From Tumebacillus avium (GTDB lineage Bacteria; Bacillota; Bacilli; Tumebacillales; Tumebacillaceae), in assembly GCF_002162355.1 (NCBI RefSeq), contig NZ_CP021434.1, positions 4,828,001 to 4,892,000 on the forward strand: a stretch of DNA of 64,000 bases. The letters are read 5' to 3'. Positions within the stretch are counted from its first letter, which is position 1. Each line of letters starts with the position of its first letter. Below the pieces are notes generated by a model that saw only the letters and a list, made by a program, of their open reading frames with translations, searched no databases and was not told the DNA's origin. Shown one piece after another: positions 28,435 to 37,720 of the stretch. The position numbers and the translations under genes are program-made.

Positions 28435-29235
28435 TCAAGTCAATTCTCCCGCGATTACCCGTTTCACCATGTGGTCGTCAATGATTCGATGCTTATTTGC
28501 TGCTCCATAGATCAGACTATGTGTGGCAGCCTTATTAACCAAGCGAATCGTACCACTTGAATAACGATAGATCTCATCGACCGCACCATCCGTGAAAATG
28601 TCACGGCTAACGCCCGCATATTCCAGATGACGAGCTATGTACGCCCCAACCTGTGCGCGGTCGTAGTGAACCAGTTTGCACTGTAGATCAATCCTTTGCC
28701 GAATGGCCGTAAACATCTGGAGTTGAAGGCGATCCCACAGTTCATTTTGTCCGACCAGGATCAGAGCCATTGGACTCTGGGCATCCATTTTGAAGTTCAG
28801 CAGAAACCGTACTTCTTCAAACATTTCTTTGTCTAGCAGATGCGCTTCATCGACCACCACGACTGGTTGCAGGCGATGAATCCCCCGCATCAGCTCAATT
28901 TCCCGATGCAGTTGTCTCTTGCTGTCCCCTCGATAAAACTTCGCTTCACACCCCAACTGTTCAAGCAATCCCTTGTAAAAATGGCGAGGCGTTAGCTTTG
29001 AATCGGATAGGTACAACAGTTTAAATCTCGATGTGTCGAGCACATCCGCGAATCGGCGGATGGTCGTTGTTTTACCAGTTCCGCAATCGCCGGTCACAAC
29101 GGAGAACCATTGCCTTTCGGCCGTATATTCCAATCTCTCAAGCGTTTCTTCCAAAACATCCGACGCATACAGCTCATGGGTAGGCATATCACGAGAAAAA
29201 GGGGTTCTCGCCATTTCATAAAACGCCTCAAACAT
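28435..29235 (-). CDS. Transposition ATPase, ExeA/TniB/TnsC-like
   Basis: 266 aa AAA+ protein. Walker A is TGDCGTGKTTTIR (about 48-60), Walker B PVVVVDEAHLL (about 122-132), sensor ILVGQNELWD (about 155), and an arginine-rich IRQRIDLQCKL follows. It opens with FYEMARTPFSRDMPT, the N-terminal hallmark of ExeA-family transposon ATPases. It overlaps the transposase gene by 8 bp. It likely selects target DNA and activates the transposase. Confidence 0.87.
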   Translation of the reverse strand: MFEAFYEMARTPFSRDMPTHELYASDVLEETLERLEYTAERQWFSVVTGDCGTGKTTTIRRFADVLDTSRFKLLYLSDSKLTPRHFYKGLLEQLGCEAKFYRGDSKRQLHREIELMRGIHRLQPVVVVDEAHLLDKEMFEEVRFLLNFKMDAQSPMALILVGQNELWDRLQLQMFTAIRQRIDLQCKLVHYDRAQVGAYIARHLEYAGVSRDIFTDGAVDEIYRYSSGTIRLVNKAATHSLIYGAANKHRIIDDHMVKRVIAGELT

Positions 29236-30583
29236 CTCGCTTCGCCTCCTCCCGAATTTTGCGGAATGAGACGGCGCGTGTTTGACGTTCTTTCCTGACT
29301 TGATTCTTCTTCTCCGCAGCGTCCAGTAACCGTGAACCTTCGACTATAAGCGGTTCAATTGTCGACGGGATAGAGGGGCGTCTTCCTGCCCATTCACCTA
29401 TGATCAGTTCTTTCGCCTGCCACGGTGTATGGCTGCCATACTCAATTGTAATCGTCGAGATGTCACGCGGGTCGTAGACGACTTCAACCTTTTGTCCAAT
29501 GAAAGAAAGCCCGACCTCGTATTTCTTCCCCATAAAACTAATACAGCCAGCCTTGTCCACTTTTCTCGTTTCGCTGTGTAAAAACGCATCCGCAATGAGA
29601 GATTCCTCGGCGAGCCGGAGCGGCGTCGAGCCGCTTCGAAATGCCACCTGCGGGCTAGAATTGTCATCGAGTGCGGAATGGGGTTTGGTCTGGTAACATT
29701 CGGTGAGCCAAACTTGGAACAACAGATTGAGCTGGTCGAGTGTCTGGGGCTTTTCAAGCGCAGCTTCCGTTAGGAAACTGTCTATGACCCGGTTGAAGCG
29801 CTCGATTTTCCCTTTGGATTCGGCTGCATATGGCCTAGTAAAGCGAAGACGTATGCCAAGTTTTGCACATGTACGAGTCATACTTTTGGTTCGAAATTGC
29901 TTGCCGTTATCAAAGTAGACAGAATCAGGTACGCCATTTGTTTGTATTGCGAAACGGAAGCAGTCTTCTACGATCGTTTGGTCGAGTGTTGGATAGAAAG
30001 CCGCATGCAACACATAACGAGTCGCATCGTCGATGAACGCAACGAGATAGACTTGCTTGTTGGCTCCGCCTTCACCAATCGGTAGATACGGCCCGAATTT
30101 TATGTCAGCTTGCCACAGTTGGTTACGCTGTTTGTGTTGAAAGCGTCTGGCCGCAAGGCCAGAGGTTGAGTATAGTCGCATGTGGCGAGTGCTGTAGCCG
30201 TTCTCCATCAATTTTTCCTGCAAGGTGCTGCGCTTGATCTCACCGGGCTTCGCTAAACCTTCCCACTCCAAGATCTGAATGATTTGTGCAACACTGCGGC
30301 TGGGTACTTCTCGGCGAAGCAGGATGGCTTGCTCAAGGAGATAGGGAGTAATTGCTTCGGCTGTTTGCCTTTGACCCTTCCCTTGAGGTCGAAGTCCGGC
30401 GAAACCTTCGGCCCGGTAGGCAGATAGATAACGACGGAGAGTTCTTTCGGATAAGCCGGTTTGTTCACAAATGGCTTTCTTCAGCTCTTTGGCTTTTCCA
30501 GGGTCAATACCATCGGCCAACAGAGGAGAGATCAACTGCATCCGTTCGACGGCGATCTCTTCTGCCTTTTTGTCGTTTTTCAT
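29228..30583 (-). CDS. DDE transposase, TniA/Mu-like
   Basis: 451 aa. N-terminal helix-turn-helix domains (LSERTLRRYLSAYRAEG, about 45-60) precede an RNase-H-fold integrase core: WQADIKFG (first Asp, about 158), VYFDNGKQF (second Asp, about 225) and AAESKGKIERFNR (Glu, about 257). A Mu-type beta-barrel follows (YEVGLSFIGQKVEVVYDP, about 350). It is larger than IS481/IS3 transposases and is paired with an ATPase, as TniA is with TniB. Fully open. Confidence 0.88.
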   Translation of the reverse strand: MKNDKKAEEIAVERMQLISPLLADGIDPGKAKELKKAICEQTGLSERTLRRYLSAYRAEGFAGLRPQGKGQRQTAEAITPYLLEQAILLRREVPSRSVAQIIQILEWEGLAKPGEIKRSTLQEKLMENGYSTRHMRLYSTSGLAARRFQHKQRNQLWQADIKFGPYLPIGEGGANKQVYLVAFIDDATRYVLHAAFYPTLDQTIVEDCFRFAIQTNGVPDSVYFDNGKQFRTKSMTRTCAKLGIRLRFTRPYAAESKGKIERFNRVIDSFLTEAALEKPQTLDQLNLLFQVWLTECYQTKPHSALDDNSSPQVAFRSGSTPLRLAEESLIADAFLHSETRKVDKAGCISFMGKKYEVGLSFIGQKVEVVYDPRDISTITIEYGSHTPWQAKELIIGEWAGRRPSIPSTIEPLIVEGSRLLDAAEKKNQVRKERQTRAVSFRKIREEAKRDV

Positions 30584-30627
30584 AGGAATCTACAGTCCTT
30601 TCCAATAGGATGTAGATTCACGATACC

Positions 30628-31164
30628 TTAGGGAATCGCGGACAAGAAGGCGAAACGGGTATGTACCCATAATTGAGAATGAACGATGGGTCGGACAACT
30701 CTCGCCAGCCAACCTGCCTCTTGTCCAACGTAATGTCCGATCCTTTGGAGTGCAGACGGTGAAGGTACGGACAATGGCTCCACCGGATTTTCTTGACGCG
30801 CTGCAACCGTTGATAAACAATTAACCCAGTATTGCCAGCACACCTTGAACCAAATGTGCCAGCGATACAGGGTTGATTCATCAGCGGCTACGTCTGAGGT
30901 CTGCGCCTGAGACAAGACTGCTTCAAGGCATTCGGCTTCATAACGTTTATAAGGAACGAGCAGGTCCGGCAACTCATGATGGATCTTCCCGCACCCCTTG
31001 CAACGCAAACGACGAATGATATAGGTGACCCGTTCACTGGTTGGCTTACGCCCAATGCGACTCCTGCTACCGATCACGAACAGTTCATGCTCACAGACAG
31101 GGCAGATATGCTGCTCTGCACTCCTAACGAAAAACACCACGTTTTCTATTTTCTTCGAGCCCAT
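30628..31164 (-). CDS. DUF6431-type zinc-ribbon protein of the transposon
   Basis: 178 aa. A four-cysteine zinc ribbon lies in the first third: CPVCEHELFV (about 22) and RRLRCKGCGKIHHELPD (about 54), with a basic GSRSRIGRKP between them. The remainder is helical with Trp-rich LYRWHIWFKVCWQYW. It is the first gene of the transposon on this strand. It may bind the ends or the target, but no function is established that I know of. Confidence 0.65.
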   Translation of the reverse strand: MGSKKIENVVFFVRSAEQHICPVCEHELFVIGSRSRIGRKPTSERVTYIIRRLRCKGCGKIHHELPDLLVPYKRYEAECLEAVLSQAQTSDVAADESTLYRWHIWFKVCWQYWVNCLSTVAARQENPVEPLSVPSPSALQRIGHYVGQEAGWLARVVRPIVHSQLWVHTRFAFLSAIP

Positions 31165-31282
31165 AATTTGATAAAATGATCATGCGATTTTTTGGGACGA
31201 CTCTGGTGCAACTGTTAGCGCAGCGGCACATCATACAGAGTCGTCTTTTTCCTTTTTTTAATTTGTACGTGGTCATTATATC

Positions 31283-31298
31283 CGTCAATTTTTGGACA
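31283..31298 (-). repeat. Subterminal transposase-site repeat, right end
   Basis: Inverted partner of 28368-28383 with a single mismatch, the same 43 bases from its transposon tip; it is followed inward by a further shared ATGACC. Confidence 0.75.
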
Positions 31299-31341
31299 GG
31301 CAATAGCGTCAGCTTTTGGTCAATTGGCATTGGCTGTAACA

Positions 31342-32684
31342 TTATGTGCCTTGAGCTGTCCCCGTACCCTTCTAATAGCAGTGGAAAGGATAAAGGAGTG
31401 AATTGCTTCTTTAAGCGAGTCAGGAACTCCGGAGGGAACAAATTCCTTACTCTGTTTCTTAGGTATTAACGCATCAGCATCTTTAACAATGCGAATCAAT
31501 GGTTGCTGTCGGTCCTTTTCATTATTGAGTCCAAAAAATTCAGCAGGTCCAACATAATTTGAAGGCTTAGGTAAACTAATAATGAAACTATTCGGGAACA
31601 GTTCATCTCCAAACTCATCATGAGTCGCCGCATTATGAACGTATATGTTTGCAAAAGGAGTAGCGGTATAACCTACATATGCACGCTGATCAAATGTAAC
31701 GTATAGTTGTCGAATCAACTTATTAATTGTGGTCGGATCATATTCTTCTAATACTTTCCCATCTTCATCGAGAACATCACCAGTGTTAATAGATGCTTGG
31801 TCCGCTTCGTCGTCTATCAGCAAGAGGGGTACCCTTTTAACTGTTTTACGTCCTGAAATTGGATCTTGTTCAGCTAACGGACTTTCATCTCTAAAATATT
31901 TGACTAGATTCCGTAAGACACTTGCGTTTTTCTTAACTACTAAGAGGAAGGGTTGAGCCCCCGGATGAACACTCACTGTACTTGCTATACTTCTACTAAA
32001 GTCACCGTTCTCATCTCTTGAGGTAAGGAACCCAATATTGACAAATCGTTCACCGGTAAGAGTACTTACACCAATTTTTGCACCTTTTTGATCCTTAAAA
32101 TGTTTTCTACTTGTTTCACAACCCAACACTTCTTCATCCAGTCTCATCTGGGTTTGGCTGCGTAAGTTGTTATGCATTCCGGCAAGAACGATTACAAGTT
32201 GATATCCAGCATCAATCGCCTTGTTAATTAAACCAGTAAAATTGGCAGTCTTTCCGGATTGTACATAGCCAACAACAAGACCACGACGATCATATGACCG
32301 ATTATGATCTTTAGGATTCTCAAGTAACCCTAAGATTTCGTCTGATGTTTTGTCAATCGTATCAACAATCTTTAATGGCCATTTTTTTCTCTGCAATAAA
32401 TAGTTCCGGTAACGATTCCAGAGCTCCCATTTGATATCTGCTTTGTTTTCAAGCAACCAAGGAATGTGTTTTTCATCCTCATCTGTCAGTATGGAAGAAG
32501 ACCCTACACTTATATTGATTGCAGCTTGAATATCGTTAAAAAGTTCTTCTTTGCTGACGTCCATGAAGAACCCTGTTGCTTGTTCTACAGCAAGACGGAT
32601 TGCTTCAACTATATCATTACCTTGAGCACTATAAGTCTGAAAAAGCGTTAATGCTATATTTCGAGCACCATCATAATTATTCAT
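31342..32684 (-). pseudogene. Z1 domain protein, 5' part, interrupted by a TniA-like transposon
   Basis: About 448 codons of the N-terminal half. The ATP site reads GLVVGYVQSGKTANFTGLI (about 140-158), Walker B is PLLLIDDEADQAS (about 290), and motif III is YVGYTATPFANIYVHN (about 340). The Z1 family joins a superfamily-II helicase-like engine to a Z1 domain in predicted restriction systems. The start at 32684 is chosen because AGGAGG is 10 bases upstream; a second ATG at 32693 sits too close to it. It overlaps the GHKL gene end. The frame runs about 7 codons into the transposon before a stop. Confidence 0.88.
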
Positions 32685-34170
32685 CGCTATCATGACCTCC
32701 TAATATTTCAGAAATTAACTCAGGGAAGCGGTAAAATGGTTCCATCTTCATAACTTGATGTCGAATGGTGCTGCTTGTATTTCCCGAGCTTTTTAAAGCA
32801 AGCACAACGGTTTGCAATAACTTCCTAACCTCAACAATTCTGCTTTCGTCTATTTCAATTTCATTTGAATCACCAGAATCATTATCTGGACTAAACATCA
32901 CAAGATTACTAGGCAACGTTTCCTCAATTAACGATAGAAAAGAATCTAACACTTTACGCTTTTTGTCATCGCTACCTATAATCGAGTTAATTATTGGATG
33001 CTCCCTATTGATCTTATAGAACGATTGCCCATGCCTCTTTATTTGCTGCCAAACAAAAGTCCTCTGAGAGCTATTTGCAGTTACTTTTGTTCCACGATGA
33101 TAGTAAACCTTATGTGACTTGACTCGGGTTAATCTGCCAACCCTTTTTAATTCTTCTACTAATCCTTCAGGCGGTTTGGCAAATGCCTTTTTAACATCAA
33201 TATTCCAAATAAAATCGGAATCACTGGTAATATCAACCTTTATCCTTGCAAGTTTATAGGCATCCTCCTTCCTGAATAGATTAAACCAGCTCCCGGCAAC
33301 CAATAGACGTTGATTTCTGTAAATATAGAACCCTTGATGGTCATTCCAACCGTTAGTTCCTTCAGCATATTCATACACTTCACGTGAGATCTTGGAATGA
33401 TGAGGAAGAACATATGGTTGAATAGTTACAACAGACGTTCCATCAGCATATGTCTCCGGTGAAAGTTCCTGAGTTGCAGGTTCTTTTGTGAGAAACGGAT
33501 CCCAAGGGACTACCCTTCTGCCATTAAGGAGGATCTTGACTGGATTAGGCCTACTAAGGTATCTGTGAAAGACCATACCAATATGTTTTTCTACCCGTTC
33601 CACTTGTCGTAAAAAAGCATTGTATGATCTTTCATCAGTGGATTTCTTATCGATGAACCTATCGATTATCTCCCACAATACAATAGTACCAGAGCCACCT
33701 GTAGGAATATTACCTAGACGCTTTTCTGAAAGATGATTGAACGGAGACTTTAACAAAGTCCATTTCTTCTTTTTTTGTATCAGATCCAAATCCCAACATC
33801 GAATGCTCTCCGAAGAATCCCTTGTCCTTGACCTCACAGAAAGCCTTCTACACTGAGAAAAAGAAGCAGTCTTCAATCCCATACCAAATCGGCCAAGGTC
33901 GCTTTTACTTCTTTCATCCAGAGGGCTTTTGGAACCTAGTCTCATTGCACGCACTAACTCATCTTCGGTCATTCCCGTACCATCGTCTTCGACCCTAACG
34001 TACGAGTCTGTCCCTTTCCAGTAGAAATCAATCTTAATCACTCTGGAATTTACGGCTAGACTGTTGTCGATTATATCTGCAATTGCGGTTTCAAGTTGAT
34101 ACCCAATTGCTCTTAGCGATTCAACTATGGATTCTGCAGATGGGTCAACTATTTCGAAGTCTTGGTTCAC
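32677..34170 (-). CDS. GHKL (MORC/MutL-like) ATPase of the Z1 module
   Basis: 497 aa, with a GTG start preceded by AGGGGG. The Bergerat ATP fold is clear: GYQLETAIADIIDNSLA (N box, about 19-35), VRVEDDGTGMTEDEL (G1, about 57-70) and LGRFGMGLKTASFSQ (G2, about 92-106). A transducer-like domain follows, and the C-terminus is helical. Prokaryotic MORC-type ATPases occur with Z1 helicases, PD-(D/E)XK nucleases and methylases in predicted restriction systems. It is the first gene of the minus-strand operon and overlaps Z1 by 8 bp. It is intact, but its partners are broken. Confidence 0.85.
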   Translation of the reverse strand: MNQDFEIVDPSAESIVESLRAIGYQLETAIADIIDNSLAVNSRVIKIDFYWKGTDSYVRVEDDGTGMTEDELVRAMRLGSKSPLDERSKSDLGRFGMGLKTASFSQCRRLSVRSRTRDSSESIRCWDLDLIQKKKKWTLLKSPFNHLSEKRLGNIPTGGSGTIVLWEIIDRFIDKKSTDERSYNAFLRQVERVEKHIGMVFHRYLSRPNPVKILLNGRRVVPWDPFLTKEPATQELSPETYADGTSVVTIQPYVLPHHSKISREVYEYAEGTNGWNDHQGFYIYRNQRLLVAGSWFNLFRKEDAYKLARIKVDITSDSDFIWNIDVKKAFAKPPEGLVEELKRVGRLTRVKSHKVYYHRGTKVTANSSQRTFVWQQIKRHGQSFYKINREHPIINSIIGSDDKKRKVLDSFLSLIEETLPSNLVMFSPDNDSGDSNEIEIDESRIVEVRKLLQTVVLALKSSGNTSSTIRHQVMKMEPFYRFPELISEILGGHDSDE

Positions 34171-34412
34171 GATGATGAACCCCCTAGTTAATAGACATAT
34201 GTACCTTCTAGAATGAGTTAGTTACTATTTACTAAGAGTATATCATATTATTTAGGAAATACGTTCATTACATTAGAGCACATTTCAGGAGAAGCAGGAA
34301 ACGATTGCATCAAAGAAATTGCAGTTTATTTCTTCGATTAACAAACTATTTTCCCCTTAGCGAACCCCTTTTGATAAACTACTAGTACTGAACAAACATT
34401 TGGAGGGGTTAT

Positions 34413-35297
34413 ATGGATACTGTAACTCATACGCTTTTTGGTATTGTTCTTTATCGTGCAATCAACAAAGTCGAAATGACACCGAGCTTAAAAAGATCCT
34501 TTTTGTTCACTTCATTAGTCGGCAGCCAAAGCCCCGACATCGACGTAATCTCACAACTCTGGGATACACAAGGCATGTACCAAATGTGGCACCGCGGCAT
34601 CACACACTCAATTTTCATGGTGCCTATATGGGCTATGCTCTTATCCCTAATCTGTTTCCTTATCTGGCGCACCAAGGACAAACGGATCTTCTTCCTAGGG
34701 GTGCTAGCGGTCTTCATACACGACACCTCAGACATATTTAACGCTTGGGGAACTGGTTACTTCGAGCCATTTACGCATGCCCGCCTCACCTTTGGTACGA
34801 TTCCAATACTGGACCTGACGATCTGGGCGATCATTCTTGGTGGGCTTATCTTTGCAAGAGTTCGGAAGCACATTGCTTCTCATAAAGTCTTCAAAGGCGT
34901 TTGGTGCCTGATTACAGCACACATCATCATCCAGTCGGTGCAAGGATACGCGATCTATCAGTCTGTGGATGATCGTTACGAGCAGGTAGCGTTATCTGCT
35001 GAGTTTGCTCCTTGGAACTATCAGGTGATTGGGAAACACGGGGATATGGTGGAGATATCGAATGCAACTGTGTGGAGTGAACCTGAAGTAGTGTATACAC
35101 TCCCTTCAGCGACAAAAGCAAACTTGGACGAACTGTTTGAAAAGAACCCCGCTGCTAGGACACTCCGACAGTGGTCCCCGTTTGTGGTAATTGTTGACGA
35201 TGATAAACAACTAGGGATATACGACCCCCGCTTCTACCGTAATGGGCAATCCTTTCTTTTTGAATATATCGAGAAAAATAACAAAGGAGCAAACTAA
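34413..35297 (+). CDS. DUF457/YdjM-like membrane metal-dependent hydrolase
   Basis: 294 aa. The opening MDTVTHTLFGIVLYRA with SLVGSQSPDIDVIS (about 40) and HRGITHSIFMVPIWA (about 65-80) carries the His and Asp residues typical of the YbcI/YdjM/YfhO-type integral membrane hydrolase family. About five helices cover residues 8-180, and an extracytoplasmic domain of ~110 residues follows. Its stop and the next start share one base (TAATG), so the DUF6602 protein is translationally coupled. The site GGAGGGG precedes the start. Confidence 0.75.
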   Translation: MDTVTHTLFGIVLYRAINKVEMTPSLKRSFLFTSLVGSQSPDIDVISQLWDTQGMYQMWHRGITHSIFMVPIWAMLLSLICFLIWRTKDKRIFFLGVLAVFIHDTSDIFNAWGTGYFEPFTHARLTFGTIPILDLTIWAIILGGLIFARVRKHIASHKVFKGVWCLITAHIIIQSVQGYAIYQSVDDRYEQVALSAEFAPWNYQVIGKHGDMVEISNATVWSEPEVVYTLPSATKANLDELFEKNPAARTLRQWSPFVVIVDDDKQLGIYDPRFYRNGQSFLFEYIEKNNKGAN

Positions 35298-36091
35298 TGG
35301 CTACCGAACGGAACCTCCCCAATTATTTCAGGAGTTTTGCAGATGAACTAAACACAACGAAAAATAGAATACGAAATTTAATTGGAGAAGAACATTGGGG
35401 AATGGATGGATCACACAAAGAGGCAATTCTCCGTGAGACCTTGAGAAAGTTTTTACCTAGCAAATTCGAAGTCGGCTCAGGTTTTATAATCGACGACTCC
35501 GGACACTCTTCAAGTAAACAAATCGACATTTTGATTTACGATAATGCCTCGCCGCTAATTTACAGGTCTTCCGAATTTGTAATTGTACCTAGACATTATG
35601 TCAGAGCTGTAATTGAGGTTAAGACTGACATTTACTATAAAGTTCAGAGAGAAAGTGCTTTTGAAAATCTATATTCTGCTCAAACTATACTGAATACTGG
35701 AGCTAATGAGGTCTATACCGCGATCTTTGCATACGACTATAAGGATATTGGACAAAAAAGAATCGAAGGAGTTAGTACACACATAGTAAAGCGAATGTCA
35801 GAGTTCTACCTAAGAAAATACGCTGAAATGAATAGACATTTTGCAGTTTGCTCAGAAGATGAGTTCCTTCGCAAATATTGTCTATCCGCTTTCTGCATCA
35901 ACCAACAGATGTATGGACTACACTGGAACAATGACGACAATCCAGAGTTCGGTATGTACAATACCGAAGAAAAATCTTTTAACTTCTTCGTGTCCAACCT
36001 GCTAAATACATTGGATGAAAAGGTTCAAGGAAGTCTTTGGTACCCGGATGAGAAAGAATCTAAAAGATTCTTTAAAATCAGCCTACTCTGA
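35297..36091 (+). CDS. DUF6602 protein, possible PD-(D/E)XK nuclease
   Basis: 264 aa, AT-rich. SKQIDILIYDNASPLIY (about 75-91) and YVRAVIEVKTDIYY (about 102-115) supply D and ExK residues in the spacing of a PD-(D/E)XK nuclease core; before this GSGFIID is shared by DUF6602 proteins. The C-terminal half is helical, with no motif that I know. It is coupled to the membrane hydrolase by TAATG. Its place beside a defence island suggests, but does not show, a defence role. Confidence 0.6.
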   Translation: MATERNLPNYFRSFADELNTTKNRIRNLIGEEHWGMDGSHKEAILRETLRKFLPSKFEVGSGFIIDDSGHSSSKQIDILIYDNASPLIYRSSEFVIVPRHYVRAVIEVKTDIYYKVQRESAFENLYSAQTILNTGANEVYTAIFAYDYKDIGQKRIEGVSTHIVKRMSEFYLRKYAEMNRHFAVCSEDEFLRKYCLSAFCINQQMYGLHWNNDDNPEFGMYNTEEKSFNFFVSNLLNTLDEKVQGSLWYPDEKESKRFFKISLL

Positions 36092-36100
36092 GGTGAACAG

Positions 36101-36760
36101 ATGAATAACACGAAAAAGTCCGCCTTTCTCGTCGGCGCCAGTGGCCTTGTAGGGGGCGAAGTGCTGACGCAGCTCCTGAGCAACGATACATACTCCAAAG
36201 TAACCATTTTCGTCCGCAAGCCCCTGCCTCACTCGCATGCGAAGCTGGAGCAGGTAGTGGTCGACTTCGACAACCTCCCTGCCTACAGTGAGCACTTCCT
36301 AGTCAACGATCTCTTCTGCTGCCTTGGCACCACGATCAAGATCGCCAAAACCAAGGAGGCGTTTCGAAAGGTCGACTACACCTACCCGCTGGAACTGGCA
36401 CGGCTAGCCAAGGAGCACGGCGTGGAAAAGTTCCTCATCATCACGGCGATGAGTGCGAACGCGAAGTCTTCTGTTTTCTACAACCAAGTCAAAGGCCAGG
36501 TCGAGACGGACATCCGCGCGCTCGACCTGCCCTCGCTGCACATCTTCCGCCCTTCCCTGCTGCTCGGTGAGCGCAAGGAATTCCGTCTGGGTGAGCAGAT
36601 GGGAACGGTGGTGTCCAAAGCGCTCACACCGCTGATCCCAGCCAAGTACAAGCCCATTCACGGGCGCACGGTGGCTGCTGCGATGATCAAGGTGGCGCAG
36701 GATGGCCAAAGCGGGACACACGTCTACGAGTCAGATCGGATCACCGCTCTGGGGAAGTAA
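36101..36760 (+). CDS. NAD(P)H-binding SDR-like oxidoreductase (TIP30-like)
   Basis: 219 aa. The Rossmann nucleotide site is AFLVGASGLVGGEVLTQLL (about 8-26), followed by the cofactor-choosing FVRKPLPHSH (about 37). DLFCCLGTTIKIAKTKEAFRKVDYTY (in two parts, about 69-94) is the pattern of atypical SDRs related to TIP30/HTATIP2 and YbjT. There is no classical YxxxK, but SVFYNQVKGQVE keeps Y and K. The substrate is unknown. GC content rises again here, marking the end of the AT-rich island. Confidence 0.8.
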   Translation: MNNTKKSAFLVGASGLVGGEVLTQLLSNDTYSKVTIFVRKPLPHSHAKLEQVVVDFDNLPAYSEHFLVNDLFCCLGTTIKIAKTKEAFRKVDYTYPLELARLAKEHGVEKFLIITAMSANAKSSVFYNQVKGQVETDIRALDLPSLHIFRPSLLLGERKEFRLGEQMGTVVSKALTPLIPAKYKPIHGRTVAAAMIKVAQDGQSGTHVYESDRITALGK

Positions 36761-36792
36761 GTAGCTCTCATGGGAAAGAACGACACACAAAG

Positions 36793-36835
36793 AAAAGCCG
36801 GACTTCACGCACCACGCGTAAAGTTCGGCTTTTTT
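36793..36835. terminator. Terminator between convergent genes
   Basis: AAAAGCCG-GACTT / AAGTT-CGGCTTTT stem around a 15-nt loop, followed by T's. Confidence 0.7.
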
Positions 36836-36847
36836 ATATACCCGCTT

Positions 36848-37537
36848 CTAATACGGCTGGTCCTTCTTCCGATCCACATACAGCCCTCCGCCCTCTTGTG
36901 CTTCGGCATAGAACACTTCTTTGTACGTCGGAATCCCTTGCTGCTTTAACTGCTGCTCCAGCCACTTCTCATCCCTTTTGATCGTCTTGAGGTTATGTGT
37001 CAGCAACTGCCCGTCAGATACGATCTGCACGCCAAACGGGGCAGTGTTGGCGCGGCCGGTTTCGACGTCGTGTTTGGAAGCGGGCAGGTGTTTCGTCTTT
37101 TTCAAAATACTCAACTGGCCGTCCGGTTCGAGGATGGCGTAGTCGACTTCGGTGAGCGAGAAGATGCGCTCTTGGCGGAGCAGCATGATCAGCTCCTCGA
37201 CGTTCATCTTTTCTTTGCGCAGGGACTTCTCCAGGATCTTGCCTTCTTTGATCACCACGGTCGGCTCGCCTTCGAGCAGGAGGCGGATCTTGCGGGACTT
37301 TTGGGCAAGCATCTCTGTGACGTAGGACAGACCGCCCCAGATGACCATGGAGACGAGCGCATGCAGGAACGGGATCAGCGGGTTGAACGCGACCATCGCG
37401 GCGCTGGCGCCAAAGGCGATGCTGGAGATGTAGTTAAACGCGGTGATCTGGCGAATTTGCTTTTTGCCGAGCAGTCGGGACAGGACCAGCAGGGCGACAA
37501 ACGCCGCGAGGGGCCGGTAGAAGGTATCGAGATGCAA
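36848..37537 (-). CDS. DUF421 (YetF-like) membrane protein
   Basis: 229 aa, with a TTG start preceded by AAAGGAG at 9 bases. Three N-terminal helices (about residues 5-75) contain the family segment LLGKKQIRQITAFNYISSIAFGA (in two parts). The cytoplasmic DUF421 domain follows: LEGEPTVVIKEGKI (about 87) and LRQERIFSLTEVDYAILEPDGQLS (about 118). Such proteins are common in spore formers and some are spore-associated; their role is unsettled. Convergent with the SDR gene. Confidence 0.85.
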   Translation of the reverse strand: MHLDTFYRPLAAFVALLVLSRLLGKKQIRQITAFNYISSIAFGASAAMVAFNPLIPFLHALVSMVIWGGLSYVTEMLAQKSRKIRLLLEGEPTVVIKEGKILEKSLRKEKMNVEELIMLLRQERIFSLTEVDYAILEPDGQLSILKKTKHLPASKHDVETGRANTAPFGVQIVSDGQLLTHNLKTIKRDEKWLEQQLKQQGIPTYKEVFYAEAQEGGGLYVDRKKDQPY

Positions 37538-37720
37538 CGGGAACCACTCCTTTCCCCTTACTCTTCCCCGACTGCCAGAATTGTATGGGTGCAGTTAAAT
37601 GCTCCCGAACTTCCCAGAATCTTAGGTGGGTTGAAGCATTTACAGAGTCTGCAACGGTTGCTAAGATGTTGATTGACATAAAAAATTCAACGAATTCCCG
37701 AGGGGAGACAACCACCTACA

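Larger units (their letters stand above)
28325..31341 (-). mobile_element. Three-gene TniA/TniB-like transposon inside the Z1 gene
   Basis: 3017 bp. Both ends begin TGTTAC, and an exact 6-bp duplication TTATGT lies at 28319-28324 and 31342-31347. It encodes, on the minus strand, a DUF6431 zinc-ribbon protein, a DDE transposase and an ExeA/TnsC-like ATPase. Each end carries repeated TTGACR-type sites; one 16-bp pair sits 43 bases inside each end in inverted orientation. This layout is of the Mu/Tn7/Tn5053 type rather than a simple insertion sequence. Confidence 0.88.

Noticed and set aside
37672..37680. TTGACA-like motif before the S-layer gene
   Set aside because: TTGACA occurs at about 37672, but no convincing -10 lies at a normal spacing, so I did not call a promoter.
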